Shown here: one piece after another, positions 35,134-43,061 of the stretch
How positions within the stretch are numbered: the first letter of the stretch is position 1
Layout: the number at the start of each line of letters is the position of its first letter
Source: Candidatus Peregrinibacteria bacterium
GTDB lineage: Bacteria; Patescibacteriota; Gracilibacteria; UBA1369; PNNO01
DNA: 61,709 nucleotides
Reading direction: 5' to 3'
Assembly: GCA_016928915.1 (NCBI GenBank)
Contig: JAFGJT010000011.1
Coordinates: 1 to 61,709, forward strand
Notes under the pieces: model-generated
Told to the model about the DNA's origin: nothing
The model's input: the letters and a program-made list of their open reading frames with translations, nothing else
Databases searched by the model: none
Translations under genes and position numbers: made by a program

Positions 35134-36189
35134 TTATCTACCCTTCTCTGCTTCTGTTATTGCCCTTTCCACCATAAACTTTACACCTTCGTTCATATTG
35201 ATATTTTCAAGTTTTATTTCGGGATGTTTATTGTGAAAAACCCGATAAATTTCATCTGCGAAAGCCTGCCCGACCACCTCGACTTTATTATAATCAAACA
35301 GAACAATTTTAAATTTTTCCAGTCCGGATAAAATACGGCGCGCCTGTGAACGTGATATATGAATGCCTCCGAGGGTATAAAGCTTAACCTGTATTTCGGT
35401 CTTATCAAAGCCATAATTATTACTTCCGTCAATATTGGCATATTCTCTGAAGATTTCACTTAAATGCCGGCTTGATGTTGTTTTTATACTAAATCTCACT
35501 TTTGTTCCTTTTTTCATTTTTTTAACTTTTTGGACAAAAATATCCGGAAGTGTGTTATTGAAAATAAGTTCATAACCATAACTATCCAGAATAAAATTAT
35601 CTGCGACCCTGGAAGTAAAAAAGATACCTTCGCCCGAATGGGATTTTGGCATAGTTGTAACTTTACCCTTTAAAAGCTCTTGAATTGCCTCAAGCTCGGA
35701 ATTTAAATGCTTTTTATTCATAATACTTTTAAACACCCCTATCCCGGAATCATTCACTGAAAAAGACAATATCTCATCGCGAATAGAGACTTCAACAGAT
35801 ATAAACCTGGACCGTGAGTGTTCAATTGCATTATTAAACATTTCCGAAAAAGCATATGTAAAAATACTTTTCACATTTTCAAATAATTTTTTAAGTAAAG
35901 GCGATTTTCTTTCAATTTCATCAAAAACCTTGTGCTCTTCCAGTGAAGAATTTTTATATATCTTCTTATAACACACAGGAAAAATTTCCTGATGATTCTC
36001 GGCATATTCGGGAAGCACATAGAAAGATTTCCGGGTTGAACCGATTTTGAGAAGCTTTCCTTCTGAAACAAGAATTTTAATAAGGTGGCTTGCATATTGC
36101 CTGGATACACTAAAAAAAACGGCAATCTTCATTGTTTCCACTTGTCCTTCGGTTTTCGCAATCTCCAGTATTTTTTCTTTATTCAACAT
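35134..36189 (-). CDS. HTH - HATPase - STAS-like (DUF4325) regulator
   Basis: Three parts: a winged-HTH-like N-terminus (about 1-60: MKIAVFFSVSRQYASHLIKIL), a GHKL ATPase (about 95-240) with N-box EMFNNAIEHS, G1 NDSGIG and G2 SGEG, and a STAS-like DUF4325 domain (about 255-345: YGFDKTEIQVKLYTLGG; ISRSQARRILSGLEKF). The ATPase resembles anti-sigma kinases such as SpoIIAB, and STAS domains are their usual partners; here both are joined to a DNA-binding head. No receiver or membrane segment, so it may act as a one-protein switch. ATG at 36189 is chosen (TTG at 36201 lies in the promoter repeats). Confidence 0.8.
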   Translation of the reverse strand: MLNKEKILEIAKTEGQVETMKIAVFFSVSRQYASHLIKILVSEGKLLKIGSTRKSFYVLPEYAENHQEIFPVCYKKIYKNSSLEEHKVFDEIERKSPLLKKLFENVKSIFTYAFSEMFNNAIEHSRSRFISVEVSIRDEILSFSVNDSGIGVFKSIMNKKHLNSELEAIQELLKGKVTTMPKSHSGEGIFFTSRVADNFILDSYGYELIFNNTLPDIFVQKVKKMKKGTKVRFSIKTTSSRHLSEIFREYANIDGSNNYGFDKTEIQVKLYTLGGIHISRSQARRILSGLEKFKIVLFDYNKVEVVGQAFADEIYRVFHNKHPEIKLENINMNEGVKFMVERAITEAEKGR

Positions 36190-36288
36190 ATTGTAAATCA
36201 ATTGTAAACCAACTATCGTTTAATTGTCAAGCAATTGTCAACTAGCTACCGTTCGATTGTAAACTAATTGTAAAGTAATCTAGTCCGA
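36190..36288 (-). repeat. Three 33-bp tandem repeats, each with two 11-bp boxes (putative operator array)
   Basis: Units at 36190-36222, 36223-36255 and 36256-36288. Read on the minus strand each has an 11-base spacer plus two boxes TNNTTKACAAT, where K is T in the outer units and G in the middle one. Six boxes are thus spaced 11 or 22 bases apart, on one face of the helix. Two spacers share YRAACGRTAGY. The array abuts the ATG of the HTH-ATPase gene and contains its probable promoter. Confidence 0.88.
36201..36230 (-). promoter_or_regulatory. Probable promoter inside the repeat array
   Basis: On the minus strand TTGACA (36230-36225) and TACAAT (36206-36201) are 18 bases apart, both made from repeat boxes. 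The transcript would start only a few bases before the ATG, so it would be nearly leaderless. Confidence 0.55.
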
Positions 36289-36300
36289 TAATGGCATAAT

Positions 36301-37548
36301 TTATTTCATTAAAATTTCCTCAATCTTCATCAGCCTGTTGTATTTGCATACTCTTTCGCCTCTTACAAGCGAGCCGGTTTTGATGAGCGGACAATTTAAA
36401 CCCACCGAGAGATCTGCGATAAAAGTGTCTGTGGTTTCGCCGGAACGATGCGATACAAACGGCTTCCAGCCCTGTTTTTTTGTCATTTCAACTGCTTCTA
36501 TGGTTTCGCTTACGGACCCGATCTGATTAAGTTTTATAAGAACCGAATTTACAGCCTGTTTTTCAATCGCCTCTTTGATTCTTTTAATATTTGTAACAAG
36601 AAGATCGTCACCGACAATTGTAATTTTTGAGCCCGCTTTTTGCGTGAAATTTTTAAATCCGTCCCAGTCGTCCTCCGCATGGCTGTCTTCAATAAGTATT
36701 ATGGGATATTTGTTTATAAGCTCTTCGTACCATACTGAAAGCTCGTCGGATGACAGTACTTTTTGTTCGCCGTTTATTTTTAAATTATATTTCCCGTTTT
36801 CATAAAAACTTGATGCTGCGATATCCATTCCGATTTTTACATCATCGGTTGAATACCCGGCTTCTTTTATCGCCTGCACCATTAAATCCAAAGCTTCTTC
36901 GTTTGATGAAAGTTTTGGCGCGAAGCCGCCTTCATCTCCCACGCTTACAGTGTATCCTTTGCCTTTTAAAATTCCTTTAAGGGTCATTATAATTTCGGCG
37001 CCCGCGCGGATTTTTTCTTTAAAACTCGGGTAATTCACAGGGGCAAGCATGAATTCCTGTACATCCAGTCCGCTGTCAGCGTGCTTTCCGCCGTTGATAA
37101 TATTAAGCATTGGCTGCGGCAGATTGAAATTTGTGTTGCCGGTGATTTTAGCCAGATATTCGTAAAGCTCGATTCCCCGCTCCATTGCGCTCACTTTTGC
37201 GAATGCCATTGAAACGCCAAGAATAGCGTTTGCTCCAAGTTTTGATTTATTTTCGGTGCCGTCCATATCAATTAAAAATTTATCAAGCGAATTCTGGTCG
37301 AATTCTTTATTTATAATATTTTGGGCGATCACCTTATTTACATTTTCAACCGCTTTTAAAACTCCCGCGCCTTTAAAGCGACTTTTATCGCCGTCGCGAA
37401 GCTCGAGAGCCTCGTGAATGCCCGTTGACGCGCCCGAAGGCACTGACGCTGTTGCGGTATAGCTGCCAATTTGTAAATCAACTTCAATTGTCGGGTTCCC
37501 TCTGGAATCCAGGATTTCTCTTGCGAAAACAGATGTGATTTTTGACAT
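36301..37548 (-). CDS. eno: Enolase
   Basis: Converts 2-phosphoglycerate to PEP in glycolysis. 415 residues, normal. Marks: ARQILDSRGNPT-like EILDSRGNPTIEVD, GGKHADSGLDVQE, the catalytic GDEGGFAP, LIKLNQIGS and SHRSGETTDTFIADL. tRNA-Pro ends only 20 bases upstream on the same strand, leaving no room for a separate promoter. Confidence 0.97.
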   Translation of the reverse strand: MSKITSVFAREILDSRGNPTIEVDLQIGSYTATASVPSGASTGIHEALELRDGDKSRFKGAGVLKAVENVNKVIAQNIINKEFDQNSLDKFLIDMDGTENKSKLGANAILGVSMAFAKVSAMERGIELYEYLAKITGNTNFNLPQPMLNIINGGKHADSGLDVQEFMLAPVNYPSFKEKIRAGAEIIMTLKGILKGKGYTVSVGDEGGFAPKLSSNEEALDLMVQAIKEAGYSTDDVKIGMDIAASSFYENGKYNLKINGEQKVLSSDELSVWYEELINKYPIILIEDSHAEDDWDGFKNFTQKAGSKITIVGDDLLVTNIKRIKEAIEKQAVNSVLIKLNQIGSVSETIEAVEMTKKQGWKPFVSHRSGETTDTFIADLSVGLNCPLIKTGSLVRGERVCKYNRLMKIEEILMK

Positions 37549-37568
37549 TTATTTGTGTGGTTAATAAA

Positions 37569-37645
37569 TGGTCGGAGTGGCGGGACTTGAACCCGCGACC
37601 TCAAGCACCCCATGCTTGCGCGCTAGCCAACTACGCTACACCCCG
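37569..37645 (-). tRNA. tRNA-Pro (anticodon GGG)
   Basis: Minus strand: acceptor CGGGGTG/CACTCCG (one G-U pair), discriminator A and encoded CCA. The anticodon stem-loop CAAGC-ATGGGGT-GCTTG gives GGG. T-loop GGTTCAAGTCC. Located 20 bases upstream of eno. Confidence 0.93.
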
Positions 37646-37667
37646 ACATTATTTTGTCCTTAAACAG

Positions 37668-37695
37668 ATTGACTTTTCTTGCCCTTGAAGTCAAT
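37668..37695. promoter_or_regulatory. Inverted repeat upstream of tRNA-Pro/eno
   Basis: ATTGACTT and AAGTCAAT are perfect 8-bp arms around a 12-base loop. The right arm holds a TTGACT -35 for the minus strand. It may be the control site of the tRNA-Pro-eno transcript. Confidence 0.4.
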
Positions 37696-37755
37696 AATTT
37701 TTTGGATTTTTTTGCATGCAAAATTTAAATTAATATCCGACATAATTTAAAAAAA

Positions 37756-37784
37756 TTGACAAGTTATATTTTTTTTGATTTAAT
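37756..37784 (+). promoter_or_regulatory. Promoter of the 37810 gene
   Basis: TTGACA (37756-37761), 17-base spacer, TTTAAT (37779-37784). Start of the transcript near 37791, about 19 bases before the ATG. Confidence 0.55.
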
Positions 37785-37809
37785 TTTTCCCTATACATAA
37801 TTATTGCTT

Positions 37810-38199
37810 ATGGAAATAATGGATCACGATTTTGACGAAGATGAAGCAAAAATACAAAATAAAAAATATATCAGCAAACTGATTGCTCAGCACGCATTTG
37901 CCCTCGAACAGTTAATAAACGAATTAAAGAAGATAAAAACCGATTTATCCAAAGCCGTTATAAACATAAACTCCCTTGCCTCAACAAGAATAGATGTGAC
38001 TGATGTTGATTTAAAATACCTTGAAGGTATTTTAAAAAACGAGGTTATGGTTGAAGAATTTTGGTATGCCATAACCGCATTAATTACCGATGTGAATTTT
38101 ATGCTGTTAGATCAAGATAAACTTTTAAGTCAAGAAAACAAAAAAAAACTTGACGAAATTTATAATTTCTTGACGCGTTTAAAATTGTTAACAAGATAA
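37810..38199 (+). CDS. Hypothetical helical protein
   Basis: 129 residues, no family recognised. Acidic start (DHDFDEDEAKIQNKK), then mainly amphipathic helices (HAFALEQLINELKKIKTDLSKAV; EEFWYAITALITDVNFMLL). No membrane segment, signal peptide or metal motif. It has its own promoter and stands between two tRNA genes. Confidence 0.6.
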   Translation: MEIMDHDFDEDEAKIQNKKYISKLIAQHAFALEQLINELKKIKTDLSKAVININSLASTRIDVTDVDLKYLEGILKNEVMVEEFWYAITALITDVNFMLLDQDKLLSQENKKKLDEIYNFLTRLKLLTR

Positions 38200-38267
38200 A
38201 GAGGATTAATATCTTTACACTGTATAGCCTTTAAAGTAGACTGTCTGCAGCACTTTAAAAAGTATTT

Positions 38268-38361
38268 GGAGAGGTACTCAAGTGGCTGAAGAGGCGGGTT
38301 TGCTAAACCTGTAGGGTCATGTATTTTGGCCGCGGGGGTTCGAATCCCCCCCTCTCCGCCA
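38268..38361 (+). tRNA. tRNA-Ser (anticodon GCU)
   Basis: Acceptor GGAGAGG/CCTCTCC, discriminator G, encoded CCA, long variable arm, and anticodon loop TTGCTAA giving GCU. T-loop GGTTCGAATCC. Reads AGC/AGU codons. Confidence 0.95.
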
Positions 38362-38363
38362 AC

Positions 38364-38387
38364 AGACCTCGCTTATAAGCGAGGTCC
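38364..38387 (+). terminator. Hairpin after tRNA-Ser
   Basis: GACCTCGCTTATAAGCGAGGTC is a perfect 22-base palindrome just after the tRNA. It is followed by a pyrimidine-rich tract (TTCCCCTTCTTCTT) rather than a pure T-run, so it is a plausible terminator or processing site. Confidence 0.6.
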
Positions 38388-38424
38388 TTCCCCTTCTTCT
38401 TAAGAAGTATTTAACAAATTCATT

Positions 38425-38811
38425 ATGCCAAACTATCATTCGCCCATGCACTTTGAAATCCCTGTTGATGACATGGATCGTGCTATTGCTTTTTATAAAG
38501 GCCTTTTCGGCTGGGAAATCACTTCTTCCGGGCCTGATTTTACGGACTATTATATGATTAAAACCGTTCCTTCGGACGGCTCTGCAAGGGGCATTAACGG
38601 CGGGATGATGAAGCGTGCGGATCCAAATCAACATCCGATTAATTACATCACGGTTGAAAATATTGATGAATATCTCGGGAAAGTTGAGAGCCTTGGGGGT
38701 GTTGTTTTAATGCCCAAAATGCCTGTTAAAGGAATGGGCTGGAACGCTGTGTGCCAGGACAGCGAAAAAAATTCATTTGGCTTATGGCAGGATGATAAAA
38801 ATGCAGCATAA
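38425..38811 (+). CDS. VOC (glyoxalase/bleomycin resistance) family protein
   Basis: 128 residues, one VOC domain of two beta-alpha-beta-beta-beta modules: HFEIPVDDMDRAIAFYKGLFGWE at the start and NYITVENIDEYLGKVESLGG in the second half. The metal-ligand pattern (His/Glu) is plausible with H9 and a C-terminal acidic residue, but the substrate cannot be inferred. It overlaps carB by 20 bases, so translation is coupled. Confidence 0.85.
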   Translation: MPNYHSPMHFEIPVDDMDRAIAFYKGLFGWEITSSGPDFTDYYMIKTVPSDGSARGINGGMMKRADPNQHPINYITVENIDEYLGKVESLGGVVLMPKMPVKGMGWNAVCQDSEKNSFGLWQDDKNAA

Positions 38812-41800
38812 AAAAACCAAAATCAGGTCTGTTTTAATTCTTGGTTCCGGTGCGTTGAAAATCGGCGAAGCCGGAGAATTTGATTATTCGGGCTCGCAGG
38901 CGATCAAGGCATTAAAAGAGGAGGGCATAAAATCTGTTCTGGTTAATCCGAATATAGCGACTAATCAGACTTCAAAAGGACTTGCGGATAAGATTTATTT
39001 TCTTCCGGTTAATTCTTTTTTTGTTGAAAAAGTTATTAAAAAAGAAAGACCTGACGGCATTTTTTTGGCTTTTGGAGGACAAACCGCGCTGAACTGCGGA
39101 GTTGAATTGTATGAAAAAGGAGTATTGAAAAAATATAATGTTAAAGTTCTGGGCACGTCTGTTGGAACTATCAAAAATACCGAGGACAGGGCCTTGTTTA
39201 AAAAAGAACTTAATAATATCGGCGTAAAAATGCCAAAAAGCTTTTCGTGCAGCAATAAGGAAAGCGCATATAAAGCGGCTGATAAAATCGGGTATCCGGT
39301 AATTATCAGAGCGGCTTTCGCTCTTGGAGGAAAGGGTTCGGGCTTTGCAAACAATCACAGGGAATTAAAAGAACTTTTAGATAAAGCTTTTGCATACTCA
39401 CCTCAGGTTCTGGTTGAAGAAAACTTAAAGGGCTGGAAAGAAATTGAATATGAAGTTGTGCGCGATAAAAATGATAACTGCATTACTGTCTGCAATATGG
39501 AAAATTTTGACCCTCTGGGTATTCATACCGGGGAAAGCATTGTTATAGCGCCTTCACAAACTCTTACCAATTCCGAATATCATAAACTGCGCGACATTGC
39601 GATTAAAACAATAAGCCATCTTGGGATTGTCGGTGAATGTAATATCCAGTATGCTCTGGATCCTGTATCGGATGATTATAGAGTGATTGAAGTGAATGCA
39701 AGACTGTCCAGATCATCGGCGCTTGCTTCAAAAGCAACGGGGTATCCTCTGGCTCACGTGGCGGCAAAACTGGCTCTTGGATACACACTCCCGGAACTTA
39801 AAAACGCCGTTACAAAAAATACAACCGCGTGTTTTGAACCGGCCCTTGATTATATGGCGCTTAAAATCCCGCGCTGGGATCTTGAAAAATTTCAAAGAGT
39901 ATCGCATGAAATCGCAACGGAAATGAAATCCGTTGGCGAAATCATGGCTCTTGGCAGAAGTTTTGAGGAAGTAATGCAGAAAGGCCTGCGCATGCTGCAA
40001 ATCGGCATGTACGGGTTTACGGCAAATCCGAAAGTTAATTTTAAATCAAAAAATCTGGAAAAAGAAATAAGCGTTGCCACTCCCAAAAGAATTCTTGCGA
40101 TAGCCGAAGGCTTAAAACGCGGCATGTCCGTAAAAAAAATCAGCCAGCTTTCCGGTATTGATACTTGGTTTCTGGAAAAACTAAAAAACATTATTTCAGT
40201 TGAAAAAGAATTATCATCGAAAAAAACTTTAAATAAAGATCTTATTCTGCGAGCAAAAAAACATGGATTTTCAGACAAGCAGCTTGCGCTGATATTAAAT
40301 AAAAAACATGAGGAAATAAGAATATACAGAAAAAAACAGGGGATTGTTCCGTGCGTAAAGCAGATTGACACCATGGCGGCCGAATATCCGGCACATACAA
40401 ATTACCTTTATCTCACTTATCACGGGAATAAAAACGATGTTGATTATTCAAAGTCCAAAAAGAAAAAAATCATAGTGCTTGGGTCTGGTTCGTACAGTAT
40501 AGGTTCTTCGGTTGAGTTTGACTGGTGTTGTGTTAACGCCCTTAAAACAGCGGAAAAAGAAGGATATGAAACAATAATGATTAATTATAATCCGGAAACG
40601 GTTTCAACCGATTATGATATTTGTGACAAGCTGTACTTTGATGAACTTTCGGTTGAGCGGATTCTCGATATTTATGAAAAAGAGAAACCATATGGAGTGA
40701 TTGTTTCGACCGGAGGGCAGATCCCCAACAATATAGCTGTAAAATTGCATATGGCGGGAGTAAAAATATTGGGCACGAATCCGGCAGATATAGATAGGGC
40801 TGAAAACCGTCATAAATTTTCTGCGATGCTTGATAAACTTGAGGTCGAGCAGCCAAAATGGAAAGAATTAACAAAAGCTGCAAAAGCCCTGCAGTTTGCG
40901 CGCGATGTCAGGTTCCCGGTTCTTGTGAGGCCTTCTTATGTGCTTTCGGGCGCGGCCATGCGCGTTGCGCATAATAAGGATTTGCTGGAAGATTTTCTTG
41001 AAAACGCTACCCGGGTTTCGCCGGACGCGCCCGTGGTTATAAGTAAATTCGAAAAAGGCGCCAAGGAAATAGAAATTGATGCTGTTGCCTATAAAGGCAG
41101 ACTTGTTATATGGGCCATTGCCGAGCATGTTGAAAACGCGGGTGTGCATTCGGGAGACGCAACAATTGTGCTTCCTCCACAAAAACTTTATATACAGACA
41201 ATACGAAGAGTCCGGGAAATAGCAAAAAAAATCTCAAAAGAGTTAAAAATTTCGGGACCTTTTAATATCCAGTTTCTGGCAAAAGCAAATAAGGTTAAAG
41301 TGATCGAATGTAATTTAAGAGCAAGCAGGTCATTTCCTTTTTCTTCTAAAGTGACAGGCTATAACTTTATCGAAATAGCGACAAAAGCGATGCTTGATAA
41401 AAAAGCCGATGCGTCATTATATAAAGAAGATTATAAAACCCTTGATCTTGATTATGTCGGCTTAAAAGCGCCGCAATTTTCGTTTTCAAGGCTTCACGGC
41501 GCCGACCCTGTGCTTGGGGTTGAAATGGCTTCAACCGGCGAGGTAGCCACATTTGGAAAAAATATTGAAGCCGCTTTCTTAAAATCAATGATTGCGGTGG
41601 GATTTACCATGCCCAAAAAAAACATATTGCTTTCAATAGGAAGAATTGAAGATAAAGCCAATTTTCTGGTATCTGCAAAAGCTCTTAAAAAAATGGGATT
41701 TGAACTTTTTGCAACCGAGGGCACAAGTGATTTCTTAAATGACAACGGAGTAAAAAACATGAAACTTTATAAAGTAAGCACCGGCAAATCGCCGAACATA

Positions 41801-42019
41801 ATTGATTATATAGCGGAGAAAAAACTGGATCTTGTAATAGATATCCCAAAAAACTACACCCGCCAGGAGATCACGGACGGATATATAATAAGAAGAAAAA
41901 CAATTGATACAAATATACCGCTGCTTACAAATCTGCAGGTTGCGAAACTTTTAACCAATGCGTTAAAACAGTACACAATTGAAGATCTTGAAATAAAAAG
42001 CTGGGATGAATATGTTTAA
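38792..42019 (+). CDS. carB: Carbamoyl-phosphate synthase large subunit, eukaryote-like type
   Basis: Makes carbamoyl phosphate from bicarbonate, ATP and ammonia supplied by CarA. Two ATP-grasp halves, an oligomerisation segment (ISVATPKRILAIAEGLKRGM) and the C-terminal MGS regulatory domain (ILLSIGRIEDKANFLVSAKAL). Blocks such as GEFDYSGSQAIKALKEE, LVNPNIATNQTS, GWKEIEYEVVRD and CNMENFDPLGIHTG match the CAD/CPS1 type better than the common bacterial type (EFDYSGAQACKAL). carA is not in the window. ATG at 38792 or 38801; a TTG upstream is unlikely. Confidence 0.95.
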   Translation: MIKMQHKKTKIRSVLILGSGALKIGEAGEFDYSGSQAIKALKEEGIKSVLVNPNIATNQTSKGLADKIYFLPVNSFFVEKVIKKERPDGIFLAFGGQTALNCGVELYEKGVLKKYNVKVLGTSVGTIKNTEDRALFKKELNNIGVKMPKSFSCSNKESAYKAADKIGYPVIIRAAFALGGKGSGFANNHRELKELLDKAFAYSPQVLVEENLKGWKEIEYEVVRDKNDNCITVCNMENFDPLGIHTGESIVIAPSQTLTNSEYHKLRDIAIKTISHLGIVGECNIQYALDPVSDDYRVIEVNARLSRSSALASKATGYPLAHVAAKLALGYTLPELKNAVTKNTTACFEPALDYMALKIPRWDLEKFQRVSHEIATEMKSVGEIMALGRSFEEVMQKGLRMLQIGMYGFTANPKVNFKSKNLEKEISVATPKRILAIAEGLKRGMSVKKISQLSGIDTWFLEKLKNIISVEKELSSKKTLNKDLILRAKKHGFSDKQLALILNKKHEEIRIYRKKQGIVPCVKQIDTMAAEYPAHTNYLYLTYHGNKNDVDYSKSKKKKIIVLGSGSYSIGSSVEFDWCCVNALKTAEKEGYETIMINYNPETVSTDYDICDKLYFDELSVERILDIYEKEKPYGVIVSTGGQIPNNIAVKLHMAGVKILGTNPADIDRAENRHKFSAMLDKLEVEQPKWKELTKAAKALQFARDVRFPVLVRPSYVLSGAAMRVAHNKDLLEDFLENATRVSPDAPVVISKFEKGAKEIEIDAVAYKGRLVIWAIAEHVENAGVHSGDATIVLPPQKLYIQTIRRVREIAKKISKELKISGPFNIQFLAKANKVKVIECNLRASRSFPFSSKVTGYNFIEIATKAMLDKKADASLYKEDYKTLDLDYVGLKAPQFSFSRLHGADPVLGVEMASTGEVATFGKNIEAAFLKSMIAVGFTMPKKNILLSIGRIEDKANFLVSAKALKKMGFELFATEGTSDFLNDNGVKNMKLYKVSTGKSPNIIDYIAEKKLDLVIDIPKNYTRQEITDGYIIRRKTIDTNIPLLTNLQVAKLLTNALKQYTIEDLEIKSWDEYV

Positions 42020-42924
42020 TCTTCGCGAAGCTTTTTCATTATATTGATTGCGGCGGTAACTCCGTCACCGCTTGAGGCCGCCACCTGTTTTACGGCGCCC
42101 GCACGTATATCCCCGGCGGCATAAACTCGTTTATGTGATGTCTGCATATTTAAATCAACTATAATTTCCCCTGCGGGTGTCAGTTCAACTTTATCATTTA
42201 ATAACTGAGAATTTGGTACATAACCGATAAATACGAATACGCCGTCTATGGGCACTTCTTTGTCTTCGTTGGTTTTATTGTTATGCAGGATTACGCTTTT
42301 TACCTTATCGTCACCTTTAATTTCTTTAATTTCCGTATCAAGGATAAAGTCCATTTTGGGATTTTTTCGTGCAAGGTCCTGAAGATATTTCTCAGCTCTA
42401 AAAATCTCGCTTCTGTGGACTATGGTCACCTTTTTTGCAAATTTGGTCAGGGCTATTCCTTCATCAAAAGCGGAATTGCCGCCGCCCACAACTATGACAT
42501 CTTTGTCTTTAAAGAAAGCGCCGTCACAAGTGGCACAGTACGAAACGCCTTTGCCGCGATATTTATCTTCGCTCGGCAGATTAAGGGTTCGCGGATTTGA
42601 GCCTGTTGCTGCGATTAAATACTTTGTATTATAAGTGTTCTTTGCCGTTTTAACCTCCACGTGATCATCAAATACATTAATCTCTTCTACTCCCTCATAC
42701 TGTATTTTTAAACCGAACTTCTGTGCGTGGTTCATCATCTGCGTTCCCAGCTGGAAACCTTCTATATGCTCAATTCCGGGATAATTTTCTATATTATCGG
42801 TTAACAGCACCTGCCCGCCCGGAGCATTTTTTTCCAAAAGAATTGCGTTAATTTTACCGCGCGCCGCATAAAGACCGGCGGCCAGACCGGTAACTCCTCC
42901 TCCCAAAATAATTAAATCGTACAT
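42016..42924 (-). CDS. trxB: Thioredoxin reductase
   Basis: NADPH-dependent flavoenzyme reducing thioredoxin. 302 residues. FAD loop GGGVTGLAAGLYAAR, redox pair CATCDG, NADPH loop VGGGNSAFDEG and the C-terminal AAGDIRAG. Overlaps the end of carB by 4 bases (convergent). Confidence 0.96.
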   Translation of the reverse strand: MYDLIILGGGVTGLAAGLYAARGKINAILLEKNAPGGQVLLTDNIENYPGIEHIEGFQLGTQMMNHAQKFGLKIQYEGVEEINVFDDHVEVKTAKNTYNTKYLIAATGSNPRTLNLPSEDKYRGKGVSYCATCDGAFFKDKDVIVVGGGNSAFDEGIALTKFAKKVTIVHRSEIFRAEKYLQDLARKNPKMDFILDTEIKEIKGDDKVKSVILHNNKTNEDKEVPIDGVFVFIGYVPNSQLLNDKVELTPAGEIIVDLNMQTSHKRVYAAGDIRAGAVKQVAASSGDGVTAAINIMKKLRED

Positions 42925-43001
42925 ATTTTTAATATTAAGTTTAAATTAATTTTTTGATCAGGCGTTTTGGCATATCCACAGGGTATACAGCGTGTAGTCC
43001 G

Positions 43002-43023
43002 CGCCTATACGCGCGTGTAGGCG
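43002..43023. promoter_or_regulatory. GC-rich near-perfect palindrome
   Basis: CGCCTATACGCG/CGTGTAGGCG pairs fully over 11 bp with one G-T. It sits in the 137-base gap between trxB and the glycosyltransferase, and is much richer in GC than its surroundings. The nearby GCGTGTAG is repeated. No T-run follows, so a binding or recombination site is as likely as a hairpin. Confidence 0.4.
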
Positions 43024-43061
43024 ATTGCCATTTTTCGGCTTTTTATCAACAAACTTGCCGA

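Noticed and set aside
36190-36288. Possible CRISPR-like repeat array
   Set aside because: Units are directly adjacent with no unique spacers, have internal 11-bp periodicity and carry promoter elements; no cas genes are present.
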